A stretch of 64,000 bases of DNA from an uncultured Campylobacter sp. (GTDB lineage: Bacteria; Campylobacterota; Campylobacteria; Campylobacterales; Campylobacteraceae): positions 50,066-114,065 of the forward strand of contig CAKVAF010000003.1 of the NCBI GenBank assembly GCA_934718785.1, read 5' to 3'. The notes beneath the pieces are model-generated. The model worked only from the letters and a program-made list of their open reading frames with translations, was not told where the DNA came from and made no database searches. Made by a program: the position numbers and the translations under genes. This document shows, piece after piece, positions 8,891 to 17,934 of this stretch. Position 1 is the stretch's first letter. The number at the start of each line of letters is the position of its first letter.

Positions 8891-9913
8891 CTAAAAATCA
8901 TCAAAGCTGATACTTCCTTTAGAATAATTTGTAACCTTACCCTCAAAGAAGTTTGTGCGCTGATCGTTGAATTTAGAAAAATCATCCACCCATTTGATAG
9001 GATGGCTGGCGTTGTAAAGGCGGTTAAGATTAATGGCTACAAGGCGTTGGTCGATTAAATAATGAATGTATTGCTCGATGATCTCGTCTGTAAAGCCCAT
9101 GATTTGATTTTGCGTGATGTATTTGCCCCATTTAATCTCAAGCTCGCCTGCCTTTTCAAACATCGAATAAATTTTATCTAAATTATCTTGATGAAAAAGA
9201 TCAGGACGCTCTTTACGTGTTGAATTGATCATATTTTGAAACAATAATAAATGCGTGATTTCATCTCTTTGAATGAAGCGAATCATTTGCGCAGAGCCTA
9301 GCATTTTGCCCGTGCGAGCCAGCGCGTAAATGGCTGTAAAGCCGCTGTAAAAATAAATGCCTTCTAAAATTTGATTAGCCACCATAGCTAAAAGCAGCTT
9401 GTTATCATCGATATCACCTGCTAGTTCTTCATAAATTGAGCTGATGAAGTCGTTTTTCTCGCGCAAGGTATCATCGTGCTTTTCCATTTCATAAATCATA
9501 TCTGTGTTTTCGCAAATGGCTTCGACCATTACAGCATAAGACTTTGAGTGATTTGCTTCTTCGTAAGCTTGGCGGGTTAAAATGGCGTTGATTTCTGGGG
9601 CGGTGATGTAGGGATTGATATTATCGGCTAAATTATTTGCCTGAAAGCTGTCCATCGAGATGAGCTGCGACCAAACCAAATCATACATTCTTTTTTCAGC
9701 AGCTGTGAGATTGCAGCGATAATCAAGAGCGTCTTTTGTGGTATCGACTTCTTTAGGAAACCAAGTATTAGCCTCCATCAAGTCCCAAAGCTTGAGCGCC
9801 CAAGTGTATTTTACTCTAGTGAAATTTAATATGCCGTGGGGATTGCCATCAAAGACCTTGCGTTCGCTCAAAGTTTCGGTGGAATTAGGATTATAAATTC
9901 TCTTTCTTTGCAT
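8891..9913 (-). CDS. nrdB: Ribonucleotide reductase beta subunit, class Ia
   Basis: NrdB holds the diiron-tyrosyl radical cofactor that powers reduction of ribonucleotides by NrdA, which is not in this window. Metal-ligand motifs YEEANHSKSY and DEITHLLLF are intact, as is LEGIYFYSGF around the radical site. The start at 9913 (MQRKRIYNP) is preferred over 9916 or 9970 because AAAGGAG sits at proper spacing for it. The 340-residue product is the usual length. The start overlaps the end of the RDD gene by 23 bases. Confidence 0.96.
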   Translation of the reverse strand: MQRKRIYNPNSTETLSERKVFDGNPHGILNFTRVKYTWALKLWDLMEANTWFPKEVDTTKDALDYRCNLTAAEKRMYDLVWSQLISMDSFQANNLADNINPYITAPEINAILTRQAYEEANHSKSYAVMVEAICENTDMIYEMEKHDDTLREKNDFISSIYEELAGDIDDNKLLLAMVANQILEGIYFYSGFTAIYALARTGKMLGSAQMIRFIQRDEITHLLLFQNMINSTRKERPDLFHQDNLDKIYSMFEKAGELEIKWGKYITQNQIMGFTDEIIEQYIHYLIDQRLVAINLNRLYNASHPIKWVDDFSKFNDQRTNFFEGKVTNYSKGSISFDDF

Positions 9914-10331
9914 CATCGCTCCTTTGTATGATAAAAGTTTTGCTAAAAATATCGTGAAAGCAAAGCCCATCTTTTCTAAAAAGGCTCATCAAAAGCCCAA
10001 AAATAAGCGCACTGCCCACGATAAATAAAATATATCTTAAACAAATTCTAAAAAAACCTGCTTTTTTCAAAGTATCCATTCTCAAAAGATACAAATCATA
10101 AGCCTTAAGCCCCGGACTTTGCGCCTTTAGGCTTAAAAAAACGCCTTGTAAAATTCCAAAGCTCAAAGAGCAAGTAAAAATCACGCTTTGACTCGCTAAA
10201 AACGCTTCTTTTGAGCCTAAAATAAAATAAGACAAATACAAAATCGGCACATAAATGATAAAAATATCGATCAAAAATGCCCGAAACCGCTGCCAGCGTG
10301 TGGCTTTGAAAGCTTTGATTTTGCTTGCCAC
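9891..10331 (-). CDS. RDD family membrane protein
   Basis: A 146-residue protein with membrane segments at about 20-38, 46-66 and 98-117. RDD-family marks are present: R-x-R-x3-L-I-D near residues 14-21, SPGLKAYDL near 71-79, and a C-terminal DG-x-x-FHD (residues 121-127). The equivalent C. jejuni gene is Cj0232c (memory), also between nrdB and pyrE. It starts directly after the pyrE stop and its 3' end overlaps nrdB. Some RDD proteins are transporters, but the substrate here is unknown. Confidence 0.85.
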   Translation of the reverse strand: MASKIKAFKATRWQRFRAFLIDIFIIYVPILYLSYFILGSKEAFLASQSVIFTCSLSFGILQGVFLSLKAQSPGLKAYDLYLLRMDTLKKAGFFRICLRYILFIVGSALIFGLLMSLFRKDGLCFHDIFSKTFIIQRSDDAKKENL

Positions 10332-10943
10332 TTAATTGCCACGACTGCCCGGTTTCACAGCTTTAGAGCCATTTTTACACAAAGGACACTCATTTGGCTT
10401 GTAAATTTCAAAGTCAAAATTACCCAAAGCAAAGAAAGGCAGGTTTTCGCTTAGCTTCGCTCCTGCTTTTCTTTGAGAATCTTTTAAATTTGCCACTTTA
10501 CAAAAGCCCCGATTTGCCAAGGCTGCAAAGCCAACGACCACCCCGCCTAAGCTCTCAATCACAGCTTTACTCTCCATAGCCGAGCCACCTGTTGTGATGA
10601 TATCTTCGCAGATGATGAATTTCTCGCCCTCTTTTACCTCAAAACCCCTGCGCAAGCTCATTTGGTCATTTACTCTTTCAGTAAAAATAAATCTTTTTCC
10701 AAGCGCTCTTGCAAGCTCGTATCCTGCTAAAATCCCGCCTAAAGCCGGCGAGCAAATGCAATCTATTTTAATATCAGCTTCGCCAATGACTGCGGCAAGC
10801 TCTTCGCAAAGCTTTTGCGCTAGCTTTGGGCTTTCAAGCACTTTTGCACTTTGTAAATAAAACTTTGAATGCTTGCCTGAGCTGAGTAAAAAATGCCCTT
10901 CTAAAAGTGCGTGATGATCTTTATAAATTTGTTCTAAATTCAT
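10332..10943 (-). CDS. pyrE: Orotate phosphoribosyltransferase
   Basis: PyrE makes orotidine 5'-monophosphate from orotate and PRPP in pyrimidine synthesis. The PRPP-binding motif [17 protein letters not shown] is at about 108-124, and [12 protein letters not shown] near 20-31 is also conserved. The 203-residue length is normal. The gene sits between frr and the RDD gene in a dense minus-strand operon. Confidence 0.95.
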   Translation of the reverse strand: MNLEQIYKDHHALLEGHFLLSSGKHSKFYLQSAKVLESPKLAQKLCEELAAVIGEADIKIDCICSPALGGILAGYELARALGKRFIFTERVNDQMSLRRGFEVKEGEKFIICEDIITTGGSAMESKAVIESLGGVVVGFAALANRGFCKVANLKDSQRKAGAKLSENLPFFALGNFDFEIYKPNECPLCKNGSKAVKPGSRGN

Positions 10944-10957
10944 CTTTTGCCCTTGAT

Positions 10958-11515
10958 TTAAAGCTTTAAAAGCTCGGCTTCTTTGCTTTTTACTAGCTCG
11001 TCAATTTTGGCTGAGAAGCTATCGGTTAGCTTTTGCACCTCATTTAAAGCCTTTTTGGCTTCATCTTCTGAGATCATTTTGTCCTTTTCAAGCTTTTTCA
11101 CCGCGTCATTTGCGTCTTTTCGCACATTGCGAATCGATACTTTAGCCTTTTCGCCCATAGCCTTAGCTTGCTTGGCGTTTTCTTCTCTTTGTTCTTTAGT
11201 CATCGGCGGGAAAAAGAGCTTCACAGCTTCGCCGTCATTGTTAGGATTGACCCCGATATTTGCCGCAGCGATGGCACTTTCGATATTTTTAAGCAAGGTT
11301 TTTTCCCAAGGCGTGATGCTGATTGTCATCGCGTCTGTGGCAAGCACTGTAGCCACTTGATTTAAAGGCGTTTGCGTGCCATAGTAATCGACTTGAATAT
11401 GATCTAAAATGTGCGTATTCACCTTACCTGTGCGAAGTGTGGTAAAGTCCTTTTTCAGCGCTTCTAGCGACTTTTCGCTACTTGATTTTTGCTTGTTTAA
11501 AATATCATTAACCAT
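10958..11515 (-). CDS. frr: Ribosome recycling factor
   Basis: RRF splits the post-termination ribosome together with EF-G. The 185-residue protein shows the family's hallmarks: an N-terminal helix ending [12 protein letters not shown], the loop [12 protein letters not shown], and the Lys/Glu-rich C-terminal helices including [19 protein letters not shown]. Length and residues agree with the family. It lies 9 bases after secG. Confidence 0.97.
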   Translation of the reverse strand: MVNDILNKQKSSSEKSLEALKKDFTTLRTGKVNTHILDHIQVDYYGTQTPLNQVATVLATDAMTISITPWEKTLLKNIESAIAAANIGVNPNNDGEAVKLFFPPMTKEQREENAKQAKAMGEKAKVSIRNVRKDANDAVKKLEKDKMISEDEAKKALNEVQKLTDSFSAKIDELVKSKEAELLKL

Positions 11516-11524
11516 AATTTTTCC

Positions 11525-11941
11525 TTAATTGCTTGAATTTGCTTCTGCGGGTGCAGAATTTACAGGTGCTGCAGGAGCTTGGCTTGGTGCGATATTTTGC
11601 GAAGCAGCAGGAGCGGTGCTTTGTGGTGCGTTAGGGATTTGTGGGACATTTGGAATGCTTGAGTTGTTTTCTTTAGCAAGCTCACTTGCGCGCTCAGCTA
11701 CTGAGCTTTGACTTGCTGCGCTATTATAAAGATAACTTAGAGTGATGGTATTTGCGATGAGTAAAAGCCCCATGAAAAAGGTAAATTTAGCCAAAAAGCC
11801 TGAGGGTCCTTTTGCTCCAAAAAAGCTTTCATTGCTGCCACTATACGCTCCAAGCCCTATACTAGAGCTTTTTTGAAGCAATACCGCAATACAAATCACA
11901 CACACTAAAATCACTTGAAACACGATAAAAAGGGTCGTCAT
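11525..11941 (-). CDS. secG: Preprotein translocase subunit SecG
   Basis: SecG is the small accessory subunit of the SecYEG channel in the inner membrane. Two membrane segments are visible (about 3-22 and 50-71), with the conserved loop LLQKSSSIGLGAYSGSNESF between them. The C-terminal 60 residues are Ala/Pro/Ser-rich, as in other Campylobacter SecG proteins, making it 138 residues, longer than the E. coli protein. It is probably the first gene of secG-frr-pyrE-RDD-nrdB. Confidence 0.93.
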   Translation of the reverse strand: MTTLFIVFQVILVCVICIAVLLQKSSSIGLGAYSGSNESFFGAKGPSGFLAKFTFFMGLLLIANTITLSYLYNSAASQSSVAERASELAKENNSSIPNVPQIPNAPQSTAPAASQNIAPSQAPAAPVNSAPAEANSSN

Positions 11942-12041
11942 AAATTATCCTTGATGAAAATTAAAAGCAAATTCTAGCTTAAAAATCTTAAATTACTGCT
12001 GAAAAAACTAAGAATATAAAAGAAAATGTAGATAAATTTAA

Positions 12042-12068
12042 AAAGCCCCGCAGCTTTTGCAGGGCTTT
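12042..12068 (-). terminator. Intrinsic terminator after the BI-1 gene
   Basis: Read on the minus strand, AAAGCCCTGC pairs with GCGGGGCTTT across a short A-rich loop and is followed by a run of T. It lies 5 bases past the end of the BI-1 gene and is the clearest intrinsic terminator in the window. Confidence 0.8.
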
Positions 12069-12072
12069 AAAA

Positions 12073-12774
12073 TCATTCTCTATTTGTGATATTAAGGATA
12101 CTCAAAAGAGATGAGAAAAGATTAAGAAAGTCTAGGTAAAGACTTACAGCGCCTTCAACTGGCGTTTCGTAATTGCCACGGATAATGTTTTGTGTATCAT
12201 ATAAAATGAAAAGGCTGAACAAAATCGCCGCAATGGATGAAATTACAAGCGAATAGATGGCACTTTGAAAGAAAAGCCCGATCAAAGAAGCCACGATAAG
12301 CACGATTAAAGCGACAAAAAGAAGCTTGCCCATCATCGTAAAATCGCGCTTTGTATTCATCGCAAAAAGGCTAAGCGCACCAAAAGCAACAGCGGTTAAA
12401 GCAAAAGCTTGAGCGACGATCACGCCACCATTTGCAAGAGCTAAGGTCGAGTATAAAAGCGGTCCAAGGCTTGCTCCCATGATGAAAGTGAAAGCAAAAA
12501 GTAAGATTAAATTCAGCGGAGCCCTTCTTTTGCACGCTTGCAAAGCAAATAATAATAAAATCGCCACACCAAAAAACACAAGCGAAGTGATCATACCTCC
12601 TCTTGCAAACAAAGGTATGAGCGCAGTTGTGCCTACATAAGCACCCGCCGCACCCGCTAAAAGCGAAGCTGCAAAGAGCTGATAAGTTTGTTTGATGAAA
12701 GTGCTGAGTGCTGAACTGCTGCGAGCGCTTTCAAATTCGCCATTTCTGGCATAATCTCTATCATAAAGACTCAT
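12073..12774 (-). CDS. Bax inhibitor-1/YccA family membrane protein
   Basis: A polytopic inner-membrane protein of 233 residues with about seven membrane segments from residue 27 on. The start at 12774 (MSLYDRDYARNG) is chosen because GGAGGAAATA lies directly before it; an upstream TTG reading is less likely. The C-terminal SLYLDFLNLFSSLLSILN is the BI-1/YbhL end motif. The C. jejuni equivalent is Cj0236c (memory). YbhL-type proteins have been linked to calcium leak and protease control, but the role here is not known. Confidence 0.9.
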   Translation of the reverse strand: MSLYDRDYARNGEFESARSSSALSTFIKQTYQLFAASLLAGAAGAYVGTTALIPLFARGGMITSLVFFGVAILLLFALQACKRRAPLNLILLFAFTFIMGASLGPLLYSTLALANGGVIVAQAFALTAVAFGALSLFAMNTKRDFTMMGKLLFVALIVLIVASLIGLFFQSAIYSLVISSIAAILFSLFILYDTQNIIRGNYETPVEGAVSLYLDFLNLFSSLLSILNITNRE

Positions 12775-12913
12775 TATTTCCTCCAAAAATATTAATGTTT
12801 ATAAATTTAGCAAAAAAGATTTAACAAAAAGTTAAAATTTGCCAAAACTTTGTTTTTGAAATGATATAAATTTAAATCATTCTCCAAATTTTAGTGTGCG
12901 CGTTTTGCCCTTT

Positions 12914-14821
12914 TTAAAGCACCTTTCTTTTTTCTAAAGCTTCTCTTAAAGGCACAATGTCAACTTTCAGCCTTTCATTTAAAACTTCGACATAGTCAAT
13001 GATTTCCTCAAGCCACGCTTCGTGTGAGAAAATCCACGCTGTGAGCTTGTTTTGCTTATCTGCTTCATTTTTGATATTTTGCACATAAAGAGGAGCAAAC
13101 TGGCTTTCTTGATGAAATAAACTCGGGCTTAGAATTTCATTGAAAAACTTAGAATTTGGCTTTTCAAGGCGATTTTTGATCTTATCAATGCTTTGATTGA
13201 TCTCATCTAGGGAGTATTTTTGCGAGCCTTTGGTGAGATTTTGAATTTTTTTGAGCGTTTTTTTGCACTCTTTGACAAAATTTTGAGAAATTTTTAAGCC
13301 TTTTTTAATCTTCTCATAAGCTTGTATCATATAAGCACTACTTTGATGACGCGTTGGTTTTATAGGCTTTGGCAGCTTTTTCTTATCAGTAAGTGGAGCT
13401 AAAAACTCTTCACAAATTTCTTTAAAAGGCTTTTCGATGCTTCCTATGATGCGCGCACCACCTTCAGTGGCGTTGTAAGTTTTGATATAGTCTTTGTTCA
13501 TATCGATGTAACCCTCATAAATTTCTTTAAACAAAAGCCAAATTATAGTTGTATAAACTTCGCCCTTGCCCCCATATGCAGGCACTGAGATGAGTTTTTT
13601 AGTCTTAAAATCATCCTTGTGAAAATCAGCCACCATATAATTTTTCGTGTGCGTTTGCCCATCTTCGCCAAATGCCAAGTCCTGCCCGATTAAAATAATA
13701 TCCTTAAAGCCAAGCAGTGTGGCAAACTCATAAGCCATATTCATCACGCACATACCACCGCCTAAAAAGCCAAAGTCCTTTAAATTCAAATACCTTGCAA
13801 AATGCAAATTCCTTTGTGTAAGCACATAGCTTCTTTTGTTGCGCTCTAAATACTTTATCGTCGTTGGATGCGTAAGAGAAAAAAGCACAAATAAAATATC
13901 CTTATCAAAATCTTTATAATCTCTTTCAAAAAACTGCGAAGTGCGCTCAATGCGCTCCAAAGAAAGGATATAATCAGGCTTGATATTATGCTCATAAAGG
14001 ATAGAATAAGAACTATCCGCGCAAAAAATAGTGGCCTTATTAGCGTATTTTTTAAGTAAGGGCAGCTGTTTATTAAGGCTGGGTCCAGTGGCTACTAAAA
14101 TAGCGAATTGGCCTTTATTTTTACGCTGTTTAATCACACTTTCAAGCGTAGGATGAGTGAGCATATAAGGCAAATTTAAAGTAAAGTTTTCAATGCCCAT
14201 CATCGCGTCTTTTGGATCGTTTCCTGACTTGCTTGCAATATGTGTGATGGAAGTGATATTCATTGAATTTACTTTGTCAATTTCATCAAAAAAGTATTTT
14301 TCATAATAATCTGTGAGTATTCTTAAATTATAAATTTTAAAGAAAATTTTGACATAAAAAAGATTAAAGATTTTGTCCGCGCTTGAGACACTGTAATCTT
14401 GCGTTGTGATAATGATCAAACGACCTTCCAATAAGGCTTTGCTAAAATCAATGAGATTAAACGCTAAGAAAATAAGCTCAAGCTCTTTTTCATAAACAAT
14501 GATTCTTTTATGCTCTTCATTTTGCAATAAAGTCTTGTAAAAAAAGCCATTGCCAAGCCCATAAAAAAACAAGCACGGATAGCGCTTAAACTCATCTTCA
14601 TAAGGCTTTAAGCTCTCTTCAAGCTCCTTTAAAGGCTCTTTATAAAGATAGCTTTTTGTACTGATATCAAAGATATTTGTATTTAAAACATCGCTTTTAT
14701 CAAAGTCATAAGAATAGCGACTTGGCTTTTCAAAGCTTTCTAAGCGCGTTTTTAACTCTTTGTAATTGATACCGGCAAGGGCATTTAAATTGTTTTCAAA
14801 AACCTTAGTTTTTATCATCAT
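12914..14821 (-). CDS. Motility accessory factor (Maf/DUF115) protein
   Basis: Maf proteins are large cytosolic enzymes that transfer nonulosonic (pseudaminic or legionaminic) acids to flagellin. This 635-residue copy has the Maf N-terminal part (PCLFFYGLGNGFFYKTLL, then HKRIIVYEKELELIFLA) and the central glycosyltransferase core with ATGPSLNKQLPLLKKYA and CVMNMAYEFATLLGF, followed by GQDLAFGEDGQTH. The last 150 residues are helical and charged. AAGGAG precedes the ATG at 14821. It overlaps the upstream Maf gene by 17 bases. Which flagellin residue or sugar it serves cannot be read from the sequence. Confidence 0.9.
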   Translation of the reverse strand: MMIKTKVFENNLNALAGINYKELKTRLESFEKPSRYSYDFDKSDVLNTNIFDISTKSYLYKEPLKELEESLKPYEDEFKRYPCLFFYGLGNGFFYKTLLQNEEHKRIIVYEKELELIFLAFNLIDFSKALLEGRLIIITTQDYSVSSADKIFNLFYVKIFFKIYNLRILTDYYEKYFFDEIDKVNSMNITSITHIASKSGNDPKDAMMGIENFTLNLPYMLTHPTLESVIKQRKNKGQFAILVATGPSLNKQLPLLKKYANKATIFCADSSYSILYEHNIKPDYILSLERIERTSQFFERDYKDFDKDILFVLFSLTHPTTIKYLERNKRSYVLTQRNLHFARYLNLKDFGFLGGGMCVMNMAYEFATLLGFKDIILIGQDLAFGEDGQTHTKNYMVADFHKDDFKTKKLISVPAYGGKGEVYTTIIWLLFKEIYEGYIDMNKDYIKTYNATEGGARIIGSIEKPFKEICEEFLAPLTDKKKLPKPIKPTRHQSSAYMIQAYEKIKKGLKISQNFVKECKKTLKKIQNLTKGSQKYSLDEINQSIDKIKNRLEKPNSKFFNEILSPSLFHQESQFAPLYVQNIKNEADKQNKLTAWIFSHEAWLEEIIDYVEVLNERLKVDIVPLREALEKRKVL

Positions 14822-16682
14822 TTTCTCCTTGTATTTTTTCTAAACATTCAGCAATGAGCTTATCTTGCGTAAAAATAAATTCCCCCGCTTGCACAAACCA
14901 GCCCGCTTCAAATTCCAGCCATTCACAAAGCATTTTACGCTCTTCTTCATCATCCTTAAAACTCAGCGTCTCAAAGCGCACGAGCTCGCATTCATTATGA
15001 AAATAAATCACATCCAAGGCTTCAGTAAAAATCACTTCTTTTTTAAGCCTTTTAAAAAGCTCTTCAAATTTAATCTTTTTTTGCCTAAGTGCCTTAAAAT
15101 CAAGCTCTGAAAATTCGTAATCTTTTGGCAAAAGCCTTTCAAGCTCTTTAAGCTCGCTTTTGCACTCTTGTAAAAACGCGCTGGACTTGCTTAGAGCTTT
15201 TTTAAGGAATTTAATTTCATCATCAAAAAGCTCTTTAGCCTTTGAAATTTCAAGCTTTGCAGGCATTTGAAAAGGCTTATTTAAATTTTGGGTAAGAATT
15301 TTCTCACACACTTGTTTAAAAGGCATTTCTTCAGTGCCTTCAATGCGCGCACCGCCCTCAGTGGCGTTAATCACTCTTATTTTAAGCGTGGTTTTGACTA
15401 AAGCAATATCTCTTTGCAAGGCTTGGCGAAACAAATTCCAGCTCAGCTGAGTGCTAACATAATCCTTGCCCCCATAAGCTAGCACTTTTTCATCGCTTTT
15501 ATGCTCTATGCTGTCGCTGTTTGCGCCGTATTGATAAGAGCTAGGGTGCGAGCTGCCATCATTTGCATAGGCTAAATCCTGCCCGATAAAGATCACTTCT
15601 TCATGCTTTAAAGCACAAGCTAGCTCAAAAGCCATATTTGCCACGCTATGACCCGTGCCAAGATAGCCAAAAAGGGGCAAGTTTAAAAAAAGCGCAAAGA
15701 GCAAAGGGCGCGAAACGAGCATATATTCGCGCTTGTTTTTTTCTAAATATGCCAAAGTTTTAGGATGAGTGACGGAGCAAAGTATAAATAAAATATCCTT
15801 GTCAAAGTCGCCAAAGTCATTATTAAAAAACTCCGAAGTAAAGTCAATGCGCTCTAAAGAAAGCACGAAATCAGGCTTAATGCCCGCCTTTGCTAAAATA
15901 GCATAAGAGCCATCAACGCAAAAAATGCTTGCTTTGTCGGCATATTTTTTAAGAAGCGGTAGCTGTTTTGTCAGGCTAGGTCCAGTAGAAACGACAATAG
16001 CGCTTTTTGCCTTTTGATGTCTTTGCTTTAAAAAATCTTTAAAAATTCCATGCTCAATTTGCTTTTTTAAATTCAAAAGCATATTTTCAATGCCAATTAA
16101 ACTATCTTTTGGATCATTTCCCTTGATATAATAAGCAAATTTTATCGCTGTAATGAGCTGGGCGTTAATGCTTTTGAGTTCATTTTCGAAATTTTTCTCA
16201 TAAAACTGGCTTAAAATATTGAAATTATAAGCCTTTAAACTCGTTCTAATAAACTCATAAGTAAAAAGTGCGTTAAACTGCGCCGCGTTTAAATTTGGCG
16301 TGTAAAAGATAATCAAACGCTCATCTTTAATATCTTTGGAAAAATCATCAGCACTGAGCGCTAGATATAAAATTTCAAGCTCTTTTTCAAAAACAATAAT
16401 TCTTTTATGCTTATCATTTTTTAAAAGCTCTTTTAAAATGCGCCCGTTTGCAAAGCCGTAAATAAAAAGCACAGGATGTTTAGAAAAATGATTTTTAAAA
16501 AACTCAAGCTTTGATTTTTCTTCATTTTCATCAAAAATGAGCGCGTTTAATTGTTTATTTTTTATATTTAAATTGGGTAAAATTTCATAATTTAAAACTT
16601 GCTTTAAGCTTCTTAACGCAAAGGCTAGCGGCTCATCGACATTAAAAAGAGCGGCGCTATTTTTCATTAAATTTTCATTCAT
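14805..16682 (-). CDS. Motility accessory factor (Maf/DUF115) protein
   Basis: A 625-residue paralogue of the following gene. It keeps the same landmarks: HPVLFIYGFANGRILKELL, HKRIIVFEKELEILYLAL, STGPSLTKQLPLLKKYADKA and FIGQDLAYANDG. Divergence is strongest in the C-terminal 170 residues, where acceptor choice may lie (inference). The upstream region has a near sigma-54 motif (16715-16728) in place of a clear sigma-70 box. The Maf pair is the only transcription unit between this promoter and 12.9 kb. Confidence 0.9.
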   Translation of the reverse strand: MNENLMKNSAALFNVDEPLAFALRSLKQVLNYEILPNLNIKNKQLNALIFDENEEKSKLEFFKNHFSKHPVLFIYGFANGRILKELLKNDKHKRIIVFEKELEILYLALSADDFSKDIKDERLIIFYTPNLNAAQFNALFTYEFIRTSLKAYNFNILSQFYEKNFENELKSINAQLITAIKFAYYIKGNDPKDSLIGIENMLLNLKKQIEHGIFKDFLKQRHQKAKSAIVVSTGPSLTKQLPLLKKYADKASIFCVDGSYAILAKAGIKPDFVLSLERIDFTSEFFNNDFGDFDKDILFILCSVTHPKTLAYLEKNKREYMLVSRPLLFALFLNLPLFGYLGTGHSVANMAFELACALKHEEVIFIGQDLAYANDGSSHPSSYQYGANSDSIEHKSDEKVLAYGGKDYVSTQLSWNLFRQALQRDIALVKTTLKIRVINATEGGARIEGTEEMPFKQVCEKILTQNLNKPFQMPAKLEISKAKELFDDEIKFLKKALSKSSAFLQECKSELKELERLLPKDYEFSELDFKALRQKKIKFEELFKRLKKEVIFTEALDVIYFHNECELVRFETLSFKDDEEERKMLCEWLEFEAGWFVQAGEFIFTQDKLIAECLEKIQGENDDKN

Positions 16683-16764
16683 TTAAACCCTTTAATTTAT
16701 CCTAAAATTTATAAACAAAAAATGTTCCAAATTTAAATTTTTCTAAGATTTTATTTAAATTTGA

Positions 16765-16770
16765 TATAAT
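16765..16770 (+). promoter_or_regulatory. -10 box upstream of the Ppx/GppA gene
   Basis: TGATATAAT with a perfect TATAAT lies 22 bases before the ATG at 16792 and is followed by AAAAAAAGGAG. The run of Ppx/GppA and waaF probably starts here. Confidence 0.65.
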
Positions 16771-16791
16771 TTTAGCAAAAAAAGGAGAAAA

Positions 16792-17931
16792 ATGCTAGGC
16801 ATTGATTTAGGCTCAAACACGCTTCGCTACTGCGTTTTAGATGAAAATTTAAAGCTTTTAAAAGAAGGTGAGTTTATCATTGGCGCTGCAAAAGGACTTG
16901 AAAGCTCAGGACTTATCGGCGATGAAGCGATTTTAAAGCTTAAAAATGCCCTTTCAAAGATGAAAGAGCAAGGCTTAGAGCTTGAAAATGCAAGAGCAGT
17001 GGCAACTGCGGCTTTTAGAAAGGCTAAAAATACGGATGAAATTTTTAAGAATTTAAAAAATGAATTTGGCGTTAATTTCAAGCTCATCTCAGCCTCTGAT
17101 GAAGCTAGGCTTAGTATTTTAGGGATGAATCACGCTTTAAAAAGCTTAAAATTTCAAAGCTTAGAAAAAGCTTATTGTGATTTGGGCGGAGCAAGCTGCG
17201 AGCTAAGCTTTAAAGAACTTTCAAAGAGCTTTGACTTTGGCATTATTTCTTTTTATGAAGGGGCTAAAAGCTTTAAATTAAGGGCTTTAAAGAGCTTTGA
17301 TTTTTCAAAAATGCTTGAAAAATATCCGCAATTTGCCTTTAAATTTAAGGATAAAAAGCTCAAATTAAGCCTTTTAATCAAAGATAAAAATTTGCTAAAA
17401 CTTGCCTTTGCAGCCTTTGATAAAGTGGCTTTAGCAAAAAAATTCATCACTTCTTTTAAAAAACTTCATTTTAAACAAGTGCAAAATGAAGCTAAAAACG
17501 ATGAAATCAAAGGCACGCAACATAAATTTAAAAATACTCAAGGCAAAATTAAAAACTGCAAATTCTCTCAAAATAAATTTAAAAAAGCTCAATTTAAACG
17601 CTCTGAAAAAATGCCCTTTTTTGTGCTAAACTCGGGCGTGCCAACGGCTGTGGCTGGCTTAAAAAAAAATCTTGATTTAAAAACTTATAGCGCGCTTAAA
17701 ATCAACGGCACGCGTTTAAAAAGCGTGGATTTTTTAAAATATGCTCTCATCATCGCTAAAATGAGCGAGCAAAAAGCTGCGCTTAAAATCGGCAAAAATC
17801 GCGCAAATCACTTGCTAGCAGGCTGCTTTTTATTTTACGCTCTTTTTGATAAAGAAAAGCTCATCATTGTGGATGAAGGACTTAGAGAAGGGCTTTGCCT
17901 GCAAGCTTTAAAAAACTCAGCACAAAAGTAA
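16792..17931 (+). CDS. Ppx/GppA phosphatase family protein
   Basis: Members hydrolyse polyphosphate or pppGpp. The ASKHA nucleotide-binding marks are present: IDLGSNTLRY at 4-13, AVATAAFRKAKN near 64-75, SASDEARLSILG near 100-111 and YCDLGGASCEL near 135-145. At 379 residues it is a short form. Residues of about 235-272 form a Lys/Phe/Gln-rich insert with near repeats (HKFKNTQGKIKN, QNKFKKAQFKR) that looks like a surface loop absent from typical relatives. It is 3 bases from waaF. Whether it acts on polyphosphate or pppGpp is not resolved. Confidence 0.85.
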   Translation: MLGIDLGSNTLRYCVLDENLKLLKEGEFIIGAAKGLESSGLIGDEAILKLKNALSKMKEQGLELENARAVATAAFRKAKNTDEIFKNLKNEFGVNFKLISASDEARLSILGMNHALKSLKFQSLEKAYCDLGGASCELSFKELSKSFDFGIISFYEGAKSFKLRALKSFDFSKMLEKYPQFAFKFKDKKLKLSLLIKDKNLLKLAFAAFDKVALAKKFITSFKKLHFKQVQNEAKNDEIKGTQHKFKNTQGKIKNCKFSQNKFKKAQFKRSEKMPFFVLNSGVPTAVAGLKKNLDLKTYSALKINGTRLKSVDFLKYALIIAKMSEQKAALKIGKNRANHLLAGCFLFYALFDKEKLIIVDEGLREGLCLQALKNSAQK

Positions 17932-17934
17932 AAA

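Noticed and set aside
10983..11711. Plus-strand frames opposite frr and secG
   Set aside because: Shadows of well-conserved genes; low-complexity Ser/Ala/Phe translation is an artefact of antisense reading.
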